64,000 nt of DNA from a bacterium YEK0313 (GCA_000751295.2 CCMO02000001.1:2033501-2097500); one strand, 5' to 3'; positions 8,586 to 17,945 are shown, numbered from the stretch's first letter. A program made the numbers and translations. The notes: generated from the sequence alone by a model not told the origin.

Positions 8586-9755
8586 ATGGGCAAAGGCGCA
8601 GCAATCGTCGGCTGGGCGCACACTCCCTTCGGCCGGCTCGAGGAGCCTGATGTCGAGAGCCTGATCGGACGGGTCGCAGCCGATGCGCTCGACCATGCCG
8701 GGGTCGCGCCATCGGACGTCGATGCCATCACCGTCGGCGTCTACAATAACGGCTTCTCGCGCCAGGCTTTCGAGGGCTCGCTGGTCGCGCTGAACGTACC
8801 CGAGCTTGCCTATGTGCCCTCGACCCATCTCGAGAACGCCTGCGCGACCGGTTCGGCCGCGCTCTACGCAGCGCTCGACTTCATCGAGAGCGGCCGCGGC
8901 CGGATCGCGCTGGTGATCGGCGCGGAGAAGATGACCGCCACGGCCTCGGCCGAGCTCGGCGATATTCTGCTCACCGCCTGCTATCGCAAGGAGGAGGCGG
9001 GCGATGCCGGCTTTGCCGGCATTTTCGGCCGCATCGCACAGACCTATTTCCAGCGCTACGGCGATCGCAGCGAGGAACTCGCGATGATCGCCGCCAAGAA
9101 TCACGTCCACGGCCTGTCCAATCCGCTCGCCCACATGCGCAAGGATTTCGGCTTCGACTTCTGCAATACCGTCTCCGAGAAGAACCCGCTGGTCGCCGGC
9201 CCCCTGCGCCGCACGGACTGCTCGCTCGTCTCCGACGGGGCTGCGGCGCTGGTCGTCGCCGATGCCGAGACCGCCCAGAGCCTCGAACGGGCGATCTCGT
9301 TCCGTGCGCGGCGCCATGCCAACGACATGCTGCCCCTGTCGCGCCGCGACCCGGTCGCCTTCGAGGGCGCCCGCCGCGCCTGGACGAAGGCGCGCGAGGA
9401 TGCCGGCATCACCATCGACGATCTCGATCTGGTCGAAACCCACGACTGCTTCACCGTCGCTGAAATGATCGAATACGAAGCCATGGGCCTCGCCGAGCCC
9501 GGCCAGGGCTGGCGCGTGGCGCGCGAGGGCCAGAGCTCGCGTGGCGGCCGGCTGCCGGTCAATCTTTCCGGCGGCCTGAAGTCGCGCGGCCATCCGCTCG
9601 GCGCCACCGGCGTCTCGCAGCACGTGATGGTCGCCATGCAGCTGATGGGTGAAGCGGGCGAGATGCAGCTGCCCGGCGCCGCTCTCGGCGGCGTCTTCAA
9701 CATGGGCGGCGCGGCGGTGGCCAACTACGTCTCGATCCTGGAGCGCTCGAAATGA
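8586..9755 (+). CDS. Thiolase family protein (SCP2/acetyl-CoA acetyltransferase-like)
   Basis: A 389-residue thiolase-fold enzyme. The nucleophile cysteine is in ENACATGSAA (C86), and the two catalytic C-terminal blocks are ETHDCFTVAE and SRGHPLGATG. The HDCF block marks the SCP2-like branch rather than the ordinary beta-ketothiolases. The ATG at 8586 has GGAG at 9 nt; the ATG at 8577, which overlaps the iclR stop, has this GGAG directly abutting it and is less likely. It overlaps the downstream ligase gene by 4 nt. Expected role: thiolytic cleavage or condensation of an acyl-CoA made by the neighbouring ligase. Confidence 0.92.
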   Translation: MGKGAAIVGWAHTPFGRLEEPDVESLIGRVAADALDHAGVAPSDVDAITVGVYNNGFSRQAFEGSLVALNVPELAYVPSTHLENACATGSAALYAALDFIESGRGRIALVIGAEKMTATASAELGDILLTACYRKEEAGDAGFAGIFGRIAQTYFQRYGDRSEELAMIAAKNHVHGLSNPLAHMRKDFGFDFCNTVSEKNPLVAGPLRRTDCSLVSDGAAALVVADAETAQSLERAISFRARRHANDMLPLSRRDPVAFEGARRAWTKAREDAGITIDDLDLVETHDCFTVAEMIEYEAMGLAEPGQGWRVAREGQSSRGGRLPVNLSGGLKSRGHPLGATGVSQHVMVAMQLMGEAGEMQLPGAALGGVFNMGGAAVANYVSILERSK

Positions 9756-11392
9756 CCGGCACCGGAGCCAGCATGGCGGCGATCGCACCGACCGGCGGCG
9801 TTGCCCGCTGCAGCAACCGGGTGATGAACCTTGCCCATCTCCTGACCCAGAACGCCCGCCGCCACGGTGATCGGGCCGGTTTCATCTGGGCCGGCCGGCA
9901 ATGGAGCTGGAAGGAGATCGACGGCGAGGTGTCGGCCCTCGCCGCCGGCCTGCGCGCGCGCGGCATCGGCAAGGGCGACCGCATCCTGGTGCATTCGAAG
10001 AACTGCGCCGAGATGTTCTGGTCGATGTTCGCGGCCTTCCGCATCGGCGCCGTCTGGGTGCCGACCAATTTCCGCCTGATGCCGGACGAGGTCGCCTATC
10101 TCGCCGGCGCCTCGGGCGCCAAGGCCTTCCTCTGCCATGCCGACTTCCCCGACCATGCGGCGGCGGTGGCGGCCGGCAGCCCGACGCTCGCCTTCACCTG
10201 GTCGATCGGCGAGGCAGCTTTCGCCGAGACCAGCCTCGGCGCGGTGATCGCCAGCCATCGCGGCACGGCGGTCGCCAATCAGGCTGTCGAGGCCAATGAT
10301 CCCTGCTGGTTCTTCTTCACCTCCGGCACGACCGGCCGCTCCAAGGCGGCGGTGCTGACGCACGGCCAGATGGCCTTCGTCATCACCAACCACCTGTGCG
10401 ACCTGATGCCGGGCACGACGGAAGCCGACGCCTCGCTGGTGGTGGCGCCGCTGTCGCATGGCGCGGGCGTGCACCAACTCGTGCAGGCCGCCCGCGGCGT
10501 GCCGACCATCCTCCTGCCGACCGAGCGCTTCGATGTCGACGAGGCCTTCCGCCTCATCGCCGCCCACAAGGTCAGCAACATCTTCACCGTGCCAACCATT
10601 CTCAAGATGCTGGTCGAGCATCCCGCGGTCGATACCCACGACCATTCCTCGCTGCGCTATGTCATCTATGCCGGCGCGCCGATGTACCGGGAGGACCAGA
10701 AGGCTGCCCTTGGCAAGCTCGGCAAGGTGCTGGTGCAATATTTCGGGCTCGGTGAGGTGACCGGCAACATCACGGTGCTGCCGCCGGCGCTGCACGATCC
10801 GGACGATAGCCCGGGCGCCCGCATCGGCACCTGCGGTTTCGAGCGCACCGGCATGGAGGTGCAGATCCAGGACGATGAGGGCAGGGAGCTCAGCCCCTTC
10901 GAGACCGGCGAGATCTGCGTCATCGGTCCGGCCGTCTTCGCCGGCTATTACGACAATCCGGACGCCAATGCGAAGTCCTTCCGCGACGGCTGGTTCCGCA
11001 CCGGCGATCTCGGTCACATGGACAATGAGGGCTTCGTCTACATCACCGGACGGGCCTCCGACATGTACATATCGGGCGGCTCGAACATCTATCCGCGCGA
11101 GGTCGAAGAGAAGATCCTGACCCATCCGGCCATCGGCGAGGTAGCGGTCCTGGGCGTGCCCGATCCGGTCTGGGGCGAGGTGGGCGTCGCCGTCTGCGTT
11201 GCGCGCGACCCGGTCACCGAGGCCGAGATGGCGGCTTTCCTCGCCGACAAGATCCCGCGCTACAAGATGCCGAAGCGCTTCTTCTTCTGGGACGAGCTGC
11301 CGAAATCGGGCTACGGCAAGGTGCCGAAGCGTCTCATTCGGGACGAGCTGGAGGCGCGGGGCCTTCTCGACCAGATCGCGGCGAGGGCCTGA
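9752..11392 (+). CDS. AMP-forming acyl-CoA synthetase (acid-CoA ligase)
   Basis: A 546-residue ANL-superfamily ligase that activates a carboxylic acid to its CoA thioester using ATP. Motifs: the P-loop FTSGTTGRSKAAVLTH, the A5 region GEVTGN (in place of the usual TE), the hinge RTGDLGHMDNEGFVYITGR, SGGSNIYPREVEE, and the catalytic lysine region PKSGYGKVPKR near the C terminus. The start overlaps the thiolase stop (ATGA); a later start near MNLAHLLTQ (9824) is also possible and would suit the fold. Together with the TRAP importer, thiolase and SDRs it defines a CoA-dependent degradation route for an unknown acid. Confidence 0.93.
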   Translation: MTGTGASMAAIAPTGGVARCSNRVMNLAHLLTQNARRHGDRAGFIWAGRQWSWKEIDGEVSALAAGLRARGIGKGDRILVHSKNCAEMFWSMFAAFRIGAVWVPTNFRLMPDEVAYLAGASGAKAFLCHADFPDHAAAVAAGSPTLAFTWSIGEAAFAETSLGAVIASHRGTAVANQAVEANDPCWFFFTSGTTGRSKAAVLTHGQMAFVITNHLCDLMPGTTEADASLVVAPLSHGAGVHQLVQAARGVPTILLPTERFDVDEAFRLIAAHKVSNIFTVPTILKMLVEHPAVDTHDHSSLRYVIYAGAPMYREDQKAALGKLGKVLVQYFGLGEVTGNITVLPPALHDPDDSPGARIGTCGFERTGMEVQIQDDEGRELSPFETGEICVIGPAVFAGYYDNPDANAKSFRDGWFRTGDLGHMDNEGFVYITGRASDMYISGGSNIYPREVEEKILTHPAIGEVAVLGVPDPVWGEVGVAVCVARDPVTEAEMAAFLADKIPRYKMPKRFFFWDELPKSGYGKVPKRLIRDELEARGLLDQIAARA

Positions 11393-11396
11393 CGCC

Positions 11397-12257
11397 ATGC
11401 GCCAGATCAAGCAGCCGGGACCGGCCCATGCCGACCCGATCCAGTGGGTCGAGGCGCGGGGCGAGAGCTTCAGCTTCATGGTGGAGGCGGGCGAGCCGCT
11501 GCTCGAGGCGGTGCGCCGGGGTTTTGCCGCGCGCGGCTACGAGAGCGGGGTCCTCAACGCCGCGGGCGGCGCGCTGTCGCCGTTTGCCTATGTCATGCCG
11601 GCACTGTCCGAGACGCCCGACCATGCGGCCTTCTACAGCGCCGTGTTCCGACCGGACGGCATCTCCCGGCTGTCGACGGCGGCCATGACTTTCGGCCGTC
11701 GCGACGGCGAGCCCTTCTTCCACTGCCATGCGCTGTGGCAGGAGGCGGACGGCCGGCGCAATGGCGGCCACATCCTGCCCGAGGGGACGATCGTCGCCGA
11801 GAGCTTCGAGGTCGAGGCCCTTGGCCTCGATGGCGCCGGCTTCGCCGCCGAACCGGACGCGGAGACCGGCTTCAAGCTGTTCGGCCCGGTGCCGGAAACT
11901 GCCCGCGGCAGCGCCGCCGGGGCCCGCGTCTTCGCGCTGAGGCTGCGGCCGAACCGCGACATGGCCGGGCTCCTCGAACAGTTCTGCCGTGATCGCGGCA
12001 TCGGCCGGGCGCGACTGCACGGCGGTGTCGGCAGCATTATCGGCGCCCGCTTCGACGACGGCCGGACGGTCGAGCCCTTCGCCACCGAAATGGCGGTGCG
12101 CGCGGGCCGCGTCGAACCTGGCCCCGGCGGCGGGCTGGAAGCCACCCTCGACGTGGCGCTGGTCGACTATACCGGCGGCCTTGCCGAAGGGCGGCTGCAG
12201 CGTGGCGACAACCCGGTCCTGATGACCGTGGAACTGGTGCTCGAGGCGCTCGGCTGA
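11397..12257 (+). CDS. Tandem PPC/DUF296-domain protein
   Basis: A 286-residue protein made of two PPC (plant and prokaryote conserved, DUF296) domains. The first (about 20-165) has the hallmark HCHALW followed by NGGHILPEGTIVAE. The second (about 180-280) is more divergent, with LHGGVGSIIGARF and LVDYTGG. It starts 4 nt after the ligase stop. Single PPC proteins in bacteria are small trimers of unclear function, sometimes metal-binding and sometimes called DNA-binding. The tandem form inside a CoA-catabolic operon suggests an enzymatic or metabolite-binding role, which is inference. Confidence 0.85.
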   Translation: MRQIKQPGPAHADPIQWVEARGESFSFMVEAGEPLLEAVRRGFAARGYESGVLNAAGGALSPFAYVMPALSETPDHAAFYSAVFRPDGISRLSTAAMTFGRRDGEPFFHCHALWQEADGRRNGGHILPEGTIVAESFEVEALGLDGAGFAAEPDAETGFKLFGPVPETARGSAAGARVFALRLRPNRDMAGLLEQFCRDRGIGRARLHGGVGSIIGARFDDGRTVEPFATEMAVRAGRVEPGPGGGLEATLDVALVDYTGGLAEGRLQRGDNPVLMTVELVLEALG

Positions 12258-12303
12258 CGAGCGCCAGACACGACATCGTGCTGGGACAAGGAAGGACAGG
12301 ATC

Positions 12304-13083
12304 ATGGCGGCAGCGGCCGGACAACGCGTGGCGATCGTCACGGGCGGGGCTTCGGGAATCGGGCTTGCGAGCGTCGAGCTTCTGCTCGCGCGGGGCTGGA
12401 CGGTGGTTGGCACTGATCGCGACGCCAAGGCGATCGCGGCCGCCGAGGCGCAGCTCGCCGGCCATGCCGGCCGTTTTCGGCTGGTGCAGGGCGACGTGAC
12501 CGACGAGGCCGCGATGACCCGTCTCGTGGCCGAGACCGAGCGCGATTTCGGTCCGCTGAAAGGGCTCGTCACCTCGGCCGGCATCGGCCGCGACGTGCCG
12601 CTCCTGGAAACGACGGCGGAGATGTTCCGCCAGATCCATGAGATCAACGTGATCGGCACCTTCATCATCGCCAAGGCGGCGGCCGCCGCCATGCGCGCCT
12701 CGGGCGGCGGGGCCATCTGCACGATCGCCTCGGTGTCGGGGCTCACCGGCAATATCGGCCGCTCCGCCTATGGCGCCTCGAAAGGCGCGGTGGTCAATCT
12801 GACCCGCATCATGGCGGTTGAGCTCGCCCGCTACGGCATCCGCGTCAACAGCGTCGCGCCGGGGCCGATCGAGACGCCGATGGTGGCCGCCATCCACACC
12901 GCTGCGATTCGCGAGCAGTGGAACGACAAGGTGCTGCTGGAGCGCTACGGCACGCCCGCCGAGATCGCCGAGGCCGTAGCCTTCCTCGTCGACGGCGAGC
13001 GGTCCAGCTACATTACCGGCCAGATCCTGGCGGTCGATGGCGGTTTCGTCGCCTGCGGCCTCAACGACCGCTCGCGCGTCTGA
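12304..13083 (+). CDS. SDR family oxidoreductase
   Basis: A 259-residue classical SDR with TGGASGIG at the cofactor site, SAGIG (NAG equivalent), the catalytic serine in ASVSG, and YGASK carrying the active Tyr and Lys. PGPIETPM and ITGQILAVDGG close the fold. It follows the PPC gene by 46 nt on the same strand and is the last gene of the rightward catabolic operon. With the first SDR on the other side of the locus it gives two dehydrogenases for one presumed pathway, consistent with hydroxyacyl oxidation, but the substrate is not visible. Confidence 0.92.
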   Translation: MAAAAGQRVAIVTGGASGIGLASVELLLARGWTVVGTDRDAKAIAAAEAQLAGHAGRFRLVQGDVTDEAAMTRLVAETERDFGPLKGLVTSAGIGRDVPLLETTAEMFRQIHEINVIGTFIIAKAAAAAMRASGGGAICTIASVSGLTGNIGRSAYGASKGAVVNLTRIMAVELARYGIRVNSVAPGPIETPMVAAIHTAAIREQWNDKVLLERYGTPAEIAEAVAFLVDGERSSYITGQILAVDGGFVACGLNDRSRV

Positions 13084-13160
13084 ACCACGTGGCGTGCGCT
13101 TGACGCCATGCCGCCTGCCCTGGAACTATGCGGTCGCGCCGCCCGGCGAGGGCGGCGCAA

Positions 13161-13307
13161 CGTTCTCAGGGCGGGGTGGAAGTCCCCACCGGCGGTAAGC
13201 GCGGTTCGCCGCGCGGAGCCCGCGAGCGCCTGCCGGCCTGCCGGCGGGGTCAGCAGACTTCGGTGCGATTCCGAGGCCGACGGTCATAGTCCGGATGAAA
13301 GAGAACG
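13161..13307 (+). ncRNA. FMN riboswitch (RFN element)
   Basis: The conserved RFN core is present: closing stem P1 pairs CGTTCTC (13161-13167) with GAGAACG (13301-13307); the GGGCGGGGTGGAAGTCCCC and ACCGGCGGTAA blocks, AGCCCGCGAGCG, GGTCAGCAGACTTCGGTG and CATAGTCCGGATGAAAG follow in order. It ends 90 nt before the ribH start, enough room for an expression platform. FMN binding normally turns off the downstream flavin gene. Confidence 0.95.
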
Positions 13308-13397
13308 GGATATCCACGTCGGGGCGAGCCGCTTGGCGGCACGCCGCGACGTTGAGCCCGTACGTCCTGATTCTGGTCTCACCGATTGAGGACAACC

Positions 13398-13913
13398 ATG
13401 AATCAGACCTTCGTGAACTCCGAAAGCATGATCGCCGCCGCCGATCCCGTCGTCGGCGCAGGCAGCCGCATCGCCTTCGTCCAGGCGACCTGGCACAGGG
13501 ACATTGTCGATCAGTGCCGCCTGGCCTTCCTGGCCGAGCTCGAACGGCGGGGCATTGCCGAAACCCTCGTCGACCTCTTCGAGGTGCCCGGCGCCTTCGA
13601 GATCCCGCTGCAGGCAAAGCTGCTTGCCCGCAGCGGGCGCTACCGGGCGATCGTCGCGGCCGGTTTTGTCGTCGACGGCGGCATCTACCGGCATGAATTC
13701 GTCGCCGATGCGGTCATCAGCGGCCTGATGCGCGTGCAGCTCGATACCGAGGTGCCGGTGATCTCGGTCGTGCTGACGCCGCAGCAGTTCCACGAACATG
13801 CCGAGCACCAGGCCTTTTTCCGTGCTCATTTCCTGGTCAAGGGCACCGAGGCCGCGGCCGCCTGCGCCCGCACGATCGAAGCCGTCGGAGCGTTGAAGAC
13901 GCTGGTTGCCTGA
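13398..13913 (+). CDS. ribH: 6,7-dimethyl-8-ribityllumazine synthase, RibH2 type
   Basis: A 171-residue lumazine synthase, which condenses the ribityl-aminopyrimidine with dihydroxybutanone phosphate in the penultimate step of riboflavin synthesis. FVQATWHRDIVDQCR, EVPGAFEIPL and the VVDGGIYRHEFVADAVI block match the atypical RibH2 proteins of rhizobia and Brucella. The residue usually histidine (GxxIRGxTxHF/Y) lies in IYRHEF. The ATG at 13398 is chosen (GAGG 7 nt ahead) over the in-frame TTG at 13386. It is a lone gene under an FMN riboswitch, so it is probably the regulated second copy, with a constitutive ribH elsewhere; that copy is not in the window. Confidence 0.92.
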   Translation: MNQTFVNSESMIAAADPVVGAGSRIAFVQATWHRDIVDQCRLAFLAELERRGIAETLVDLFEVPGAFEIPLQAKLLARSGRYRAIVAAGFVVDGGIYRHEFVADAVISGLMRVQLDTEVPVISVVLTPQQFHEHAEHQAFFRAHFLVKGTEAAAACARTIEAVGALKTLVA

Positions 13914-13926
13914 CGCTGCCGTGCGT

Positions 13927-13958
13927 CCGCCGCCGGATGCCTTGGCAGCCGGCGGCGG
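13927..13958. terminator. Strong hairpin between convergent ribH and ligase genes
   Basis: CCGCCGCCGG and CCGGCGGCGG are perfect 10-bp complementary arms, with an inner GCC/GGC extension around a short loop. It lies between the ribH stop (13913) and the convergent ligase stop (13971), so it can end transcripts from both sides. There is no long T tract. Confidence 0.55.
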
Positions 13959-13970
13959 GGGCTCGCGTCT

Positions 13971-15518
13971 TCAGACGATGCGGCTGCGCCGGTCGCCCCA
14001 GTAGCGGTCCCGCAGGCCCTTCTTGTAGAGCTTGCCGGTCGGCAGGCGCGGCAGCGCCGGGTCGAAGTCGATCGAGCGCGGGCATTTCTGCGGCGAAAGA
14101 TGCTGGCGGCAGAAGGCGATCAGCTCCTCGGCGAAGGCGGGTCCCACCGCGACGCCCGGCATGGGCTGGATCACCGCCTTGACCTCCTCGCCGAACTCCT
14201 CGTTGGGCACGCCGAACACGGCGGCGTCGGCGACCTTCGGGTGGGTGACGAGCAGGTTCTCGCATTCCTGCGGATAGATATTCACCCCGCCGGAAATGAT
14301 CATGAAGGTGGAGCGGTCGGTCAGGTAGACGAAACCGTCGTCGTCGACATAGCCGACATCGCCGACCGTCGTCATGGTGCCATCCTCCGAACGCGACTGG
14401 GCCGTGCGGTCGGGATCGTTGAAATAGACGAAGGGATTGGCGGTCTTGAACCAGAGCTCGCCCGCTTCGCCTTTCGGGCAGGGCTGCATGTTCTCGTCGA
14501 GCACATGCAGGTCGCCGAGCAGAACCCGTCCGACCGTGCCGCGATGGGCGAGCCATTCGTGGCTGTCGCAGGCGGTCAGCCCCATCGCTTCGGTCGCGGC
14601 GTAATATTCGTGGATGATCGGTCCCCACCAGGCGATCATCTGCTCCTTGACCTGGGCCGGGCAGGGCGCGGCCGCATGCACGACATACTCGAGCGAGGAG
14701 AGATCGTAGCGCCGTCTCGTCGCCTCGGGCAGTTTCAGCATGCGGCTGAACATGGTCGGCACGAGCTGGCTGTGCGTGACCTTGAACTCCTCGACCAGCG
14801 CCAGATAGTGCTCGGGGTCGAACTGCTCCATGATGATGATGGTCGCGCCGTTGCGGATGGCGAGCGCGGCATTGCCCTGCGGAGCGGAATGGTAGAGCGG
14901 CGCGGGCGACAGGTAGATCATGCCTTCGCGGCACCGCCAGAGCGTGTTGAGAAAGTCGTAGAGCGGCAGCGGCTGCGCCGGCGGGTTCTCCGGCAGCGGC
15001 CGGAGAATGCCTTTCGGCCTGCCGGTGGTGCCCGAGGAATAGAGCATGGCGGTGCCGAGCCATTCGTTGGCGATCGGCGTTGCCGGCAGGCCCGCCGTCG
15101 CCTCGTCGAGATTGATGAAGCGCCCCTGGCTCGGACCGTCGGCGATCAGGCAGAGCCGGATCGCCGGACACTCGGCCAGCGCTTCGGTCGCGACCGCGAG
15201 CTTCGCCCTGGAGGTGATCAGCACCTTGGCTTCGCAGTTGTTGACGATGTAGGCGAGCTCGCCCGCCGTCAGGTAGGAGTTGATGCTGGTGCAGTAGAGG
15301 CCCGAGCGTTCGCCGGCACCGCAGCATTCGAGAAAGCGGACATTGTTCTCCATGAACACGGCGAAGTGGTCGAGCCGTTCGAGGCCGTTGGCGCGCAGGA
15401 GATGGGCCAGCCGGTTGGTGCGGGCCTCGTATTCGGCATAGGTCACCGCTTCGCGGCTGCCGGCCATGATATAGGCCGGCTGATCGGCGCGCTCGCGGGC
15501 ATGCTTGCCTGCATACAT
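13971..15518 (-). CDS. AMP-forming acyl-CoA synthetase
   Basis: A 515-residue ANL-family ligase with the P-loop LYSSGTTGRPKGILRP, the A5 segment YYAATEAMG, GDVGYVDDDGFVYLTDR, SGGVNIYPQECE and a C-terminal RLPTGKLYKKGLR supplying the catalytic lysine. The ATG at 15518 has GGAGG at 8 nt. It is the last gene of a leftward unit that begins with ABC importer genes for branched-chain-amino-acid-like solutes, so the likely role is activation of the imported carboxylate. Liv-type importers next to CoA ligases are often used for aromatic or alicyclic acids; the substrate here is not known. Confidence 0.93.
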   Translation of the reverse strand: MYAGKHARERADQPAYIMAGSREAVTYAEYEARTNRLAHLLRANGLERLDHFAVFMENNVRFLECCGAGERSGLYCTSINSYLTAGELAYIVNNCEAKVLITSRAKLAVATEALAECPAIRLCLIADGPSQGRFINLDEATAGLPATPIANEWLGTAMLYSSGTTGRPKGILRPLPENPPAQPLPLYDFLNTLWRCREGMIYLSPAPLYHSAPQGNAALAIRNGATIIIMEQFDPEHYLALVEEFKVTHSQLVPTMFSRMLKLPEATRRRYDLSSLEYVVHAAAPCPAQVKEQMIAWWGPIIHEYYAATEAMGLTACDSHEWLAHRGTVGRVLLGDLHVLDENMQPCPKGEAGELWFKTANPFVYFNDPDRTAQSRSEDGTMTTVGDVGYVDDDGFVYLTDRSTFMIISGGVNIYPQECENLLVTHPKVADAAVFGVPNEEFGEEVKAVIQPMPGVAVGPAFAEELIAFCRQHLSPQKCPRSIDFDPALPRLPTGKLYKKGLRDRYWGDRRSRIV

Positions 15519-15583
15519 CGAGATTTCCTCCGGAAGGACGACGGCCGGGCGCGTCGGCGCCCGGCCTCCAAGCCGCGGACGGA

Positions 15584-16810
15584 TCAAGCGCTCTCGTTCG
15601 ACAGCACGTCGCCGAACAGCTCGAACGTCTCGCCCTTGACGCGGGCAAGCTGAACCGACTGGATCGGATAGTAGTCGGTGGCGCTGGTGTTGATCTTGAT
15701 GCCGGGCAGCAGCAGCGGTGCCTCGTAGCCGCGAATGCTGGCGGCCTGCTTCATCACGTTCTCGCGCGTCAGGTTGTCGCCGCAGGCTTTCAGGACATGG
15801 ACGAGCGTGTTGGCGACCGAATAGCCGTAATTGTGGCCATCGTCGCGCAGGTCGGCATTGGGCATGTATTTCGCCATGAATGCGCGCCAGCCGGTGACAT
15901 CGGCCGCGTTGGTCCATTGCGGATCGTTGGCGTCCTTGCGGTAGAGCGCGATAATGATGCCCTGGCTCGCCTCCAGGCCCGCCGGCTTCAGCACCGAGCC
16001 GAACGAGGAGGAGACGTTGTTGAGATAGTGGATCGGCTTCCAGTTGATCTCGGCCGCTTTGCGGATCGCCTGGGCGGCGAATTTCGGCGTGGTGATGTTG
16101 AAGAACACGCCGGCGCCGGAATTCTTCAGCTGGATCATCTGGCTGTCGACGGTCGGGTCGGTCACCTCGTAGGTCGAGAGCTGGACGATCGCCTTCTCGT
16201 TGGCCCGGCCGAGGCCGGTCTTGAAGCCGTTGAAATAGTCCTTGCCGTAATCGTCGTTCTGCATGAGCACGCCGATCTTGGCGTTGGGGTCGTTGGCGAT
16301 GATGTGCTTGGCGTAGATGGCCGCTTCCGTGGCGTAGTCGGGCTGCCAGCCCATGGTCCAGGGAAACTGGGTCGGGTTGCCCCATTTCGACGCGCCGGTG
16401 GCGACGAACAGCTGCGGCACCTTGCGCTGGTTCATGTAGCGCTGGATCGCGGTGTTGGAGGGAGTGCCGAGCGAGTTGAAGACGAGGAGCACCTTGTCCT
16501 CCTCGACCAGCTTGCGCACCATTTCCACCGCCTTCGGCGGCGAATAGCCGTCGTCATAGGTGATGAAGTTGACCTTGCGGCCGTTGATGCCGCCGTCGTC
16601 GTTGATCTTCTTCATCAGCGCTTCGGAGGTGCGGCCGATCGCGCCATAGGCCGAGGCATTGCCCGAATAGGGCATGATGTTGCCGATCTTGATCTCGCTG
16701 TCGGAGGCGCCGTCGTCATAGCGCTTCTGGGCGATGGCAGGCGAGAAGACCGGGGCGAGCGCCATCGCCCCGAGGCCGGATATGACAGTGCGGCGCTTGA
16801 TGATCGTCAT
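15584..16810 (-). CDS. livK: ABC transporter substrate-binding protein (LivK-like)
   Basis: A 408-residue type I periplasmic binding protein of the leucine/isoleucine/valine-binding family. A signal peptide starts with KRRTVISG and ends near SPAIAQ. The mature part shows IKIGNIMPYSGNASAYGAIGR, INDDGGINGRKV and YDDGYSPPKAVEMVRKLVE, all standard. Start at 16810 is favoured by GGAGG 8 nt ahead; the ATG at 16816 is too close to it. It follows livM by 94 nt. Length and architecture are normal for receptors of the LivK group that bind diverse carboxylates. Confidence 0.94.
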   Translation of the reverse strand: MTIIKRRTVISGLGAMALAPVFSPAIAQKRYDDGASDSEIKIGNIMPYSGNASAYGAIGRTSEALMKKINDDGGINGRKVNFITYDDGYSPPKAVEMVRKLVEEDKVLLVFNSLGTPSNTAIQRYMNQRKVPQLFVATGASKWGNPTQFPWTMGWQPDYATEAAIYAKHIIANDPNAKIGVLMQNDDYGKDYFNGFKTGLGRANEKAIVQLSTYEVTDPTVDSQMIQLKNSGAGVFFNITTPKFAAQAIRKAAEINWKPIHYLNNVSSSFGSVLKPAGLEASQGIIIALYRKDANDPQWTNAADVTGWRAFMAKYMPNADLRDDGHNYGYSVANTLVHVLKACGDNLTRENVMKQAASIRGYEAPLLLPGIKINTSATDYYPIQSVQLARVKGETFELFGDVLSNESA

Positions 16811-16904
16811 GAGCATTTCCTCCGGTTGCGGTTCTTGCTGCGGTTCGCAGTTCTTGGTGTGATCAAGAAAACTGGCGGCCAGGCCGCCGCATGGTTCGGC
16901 GCGC

Positions 16905-17945
16905 TCAGCGGCGTCTGAGCCAGGCGAACAATTGGCCGAGGCCCCCGGCAATGCCGGTCGGCATGACGTAGATCAGCACGATCAGGGTGATGCCGTAGAG
17001 GGTCCAGGGTTCGAGCTCGATCGGCAGGTGGAAGGCCGCGGTCAGCTTCTTGGTCGCGGCGTCGGCATATTTCTCGATGACCTGGACGAAGACGCCGCCG
17101 ATCACCGCGCCGGGCAGGGAGGCGACGCCGCCGACCACGGCGCCGACCAGGAAGGCGATCGACAGTTCGAAGCGGAAGCTGTCGGGCGCGACGAACTCGA
17201 AGATGATCGCGTGCAGCGCGCCGGCGACGCCGGTATAGAGCGCGGATATGCCGAAGACGGTCGCCTTGTAGCGCGACGTGTCGATACCCATGGTGCTCGC
17301 GGCCATGGAGTGATCGCGGATTGCCCGCATGGCCCGCCCCGGCCGGCTGTCGATCAGGTTGCGCGCGAACCAGAACATCAGCGCGGCGACTGCCAGCACG
17401 ACCAGATACATCCACTGGTCGGAGGAGAGCGGCAGGCCGAAGGGCGCGTCCGGCTTCATCAGATTGATGCCCATGACGCCATGGGTGAACGGCTCGAGAT
17501 GCCGGTATTTGAGCATTTGCGGCACTGCGATCGCGAGGCCGAACGTGGCGAGCGCCAGGTAGTGGCCTTCGAGCCGGAGCGCCGGCAGGCCGAACAGATA
17601 GCCCACGGCGAAGCAGAAGAGTGCCGCGATCGGCAGGGTCAGGAGGTAGTTGAGCTCGTAGCGGTCCATCAGGATGGCCGCGACATAGGCGCCGGCGGCG
17701 AAGAACGCGCCATGGCCGAGCGAGATCTGGCCGTTGAAGCCGGTCAGGAGATTGAGCCCGAGCACGGCGATCGCATAGACGATCATCAGGCTGAGCTGCA
17801 GGAAGGTGAAGTTGCTGATAAGGCCGGTCTTGCCGCCGACGAAGGGCAGCGCCGCGGCGGCGAGCAGCAGTCCGATGAGGGCATAGCGGCCGATCGGGCT
17901 CTGGGCTTCTGGCGAGACATGGCTGGAGGTGGTGATCGAGGTCAC
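16905..17945 (-). CDS. livM: Branched-chain amino acid-type ABC transporter permease (LivM-like)
   Basis: A 346-residue integral membrane protein with about ten hydrophobic segments, including LNLLTGFNGQISLGHGAFFAAGAY and the LivM hallmark RNLIDSRPGRAMRAIRDHSMAASTMGID, the cytoplasmic coupling loop to the ATPases. It starts with GTG at 17945, 4 nt after the livH stop. It forms the permease heterodimer with LivH. Confidence 0.93.
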   Translation of the reverse strand: MTSITTSSHVSPEAQSPIGRYALIGLLLAAAALPFVGGKTGLISNFTFLQLSLMIVYAIAVLGLNLLTGFNGQISLGHGAFFAAGAYVAAILMDRYELNYLLTLPIAALFCFAVGYLFGLPALRLEGHYLALATFGLAIAVPQMLKYRHLEPFTHGVMGINLMKPDAPFGLPLSSDQWMYLVVLAVAALMFWFARNLIDSRPGRAMRAIRDHSMAASTMGIDTSRYKATVFGISALYTGVAGALHAIIFEFVAPDSFRFELSIAFLVGAVVGGVASLPGAVIGGVFVQVIEKYADAATKKLTAAFHLPIELEPWTLYGITLIVLIYVMPTGIAGGLGQLFAWLRRR

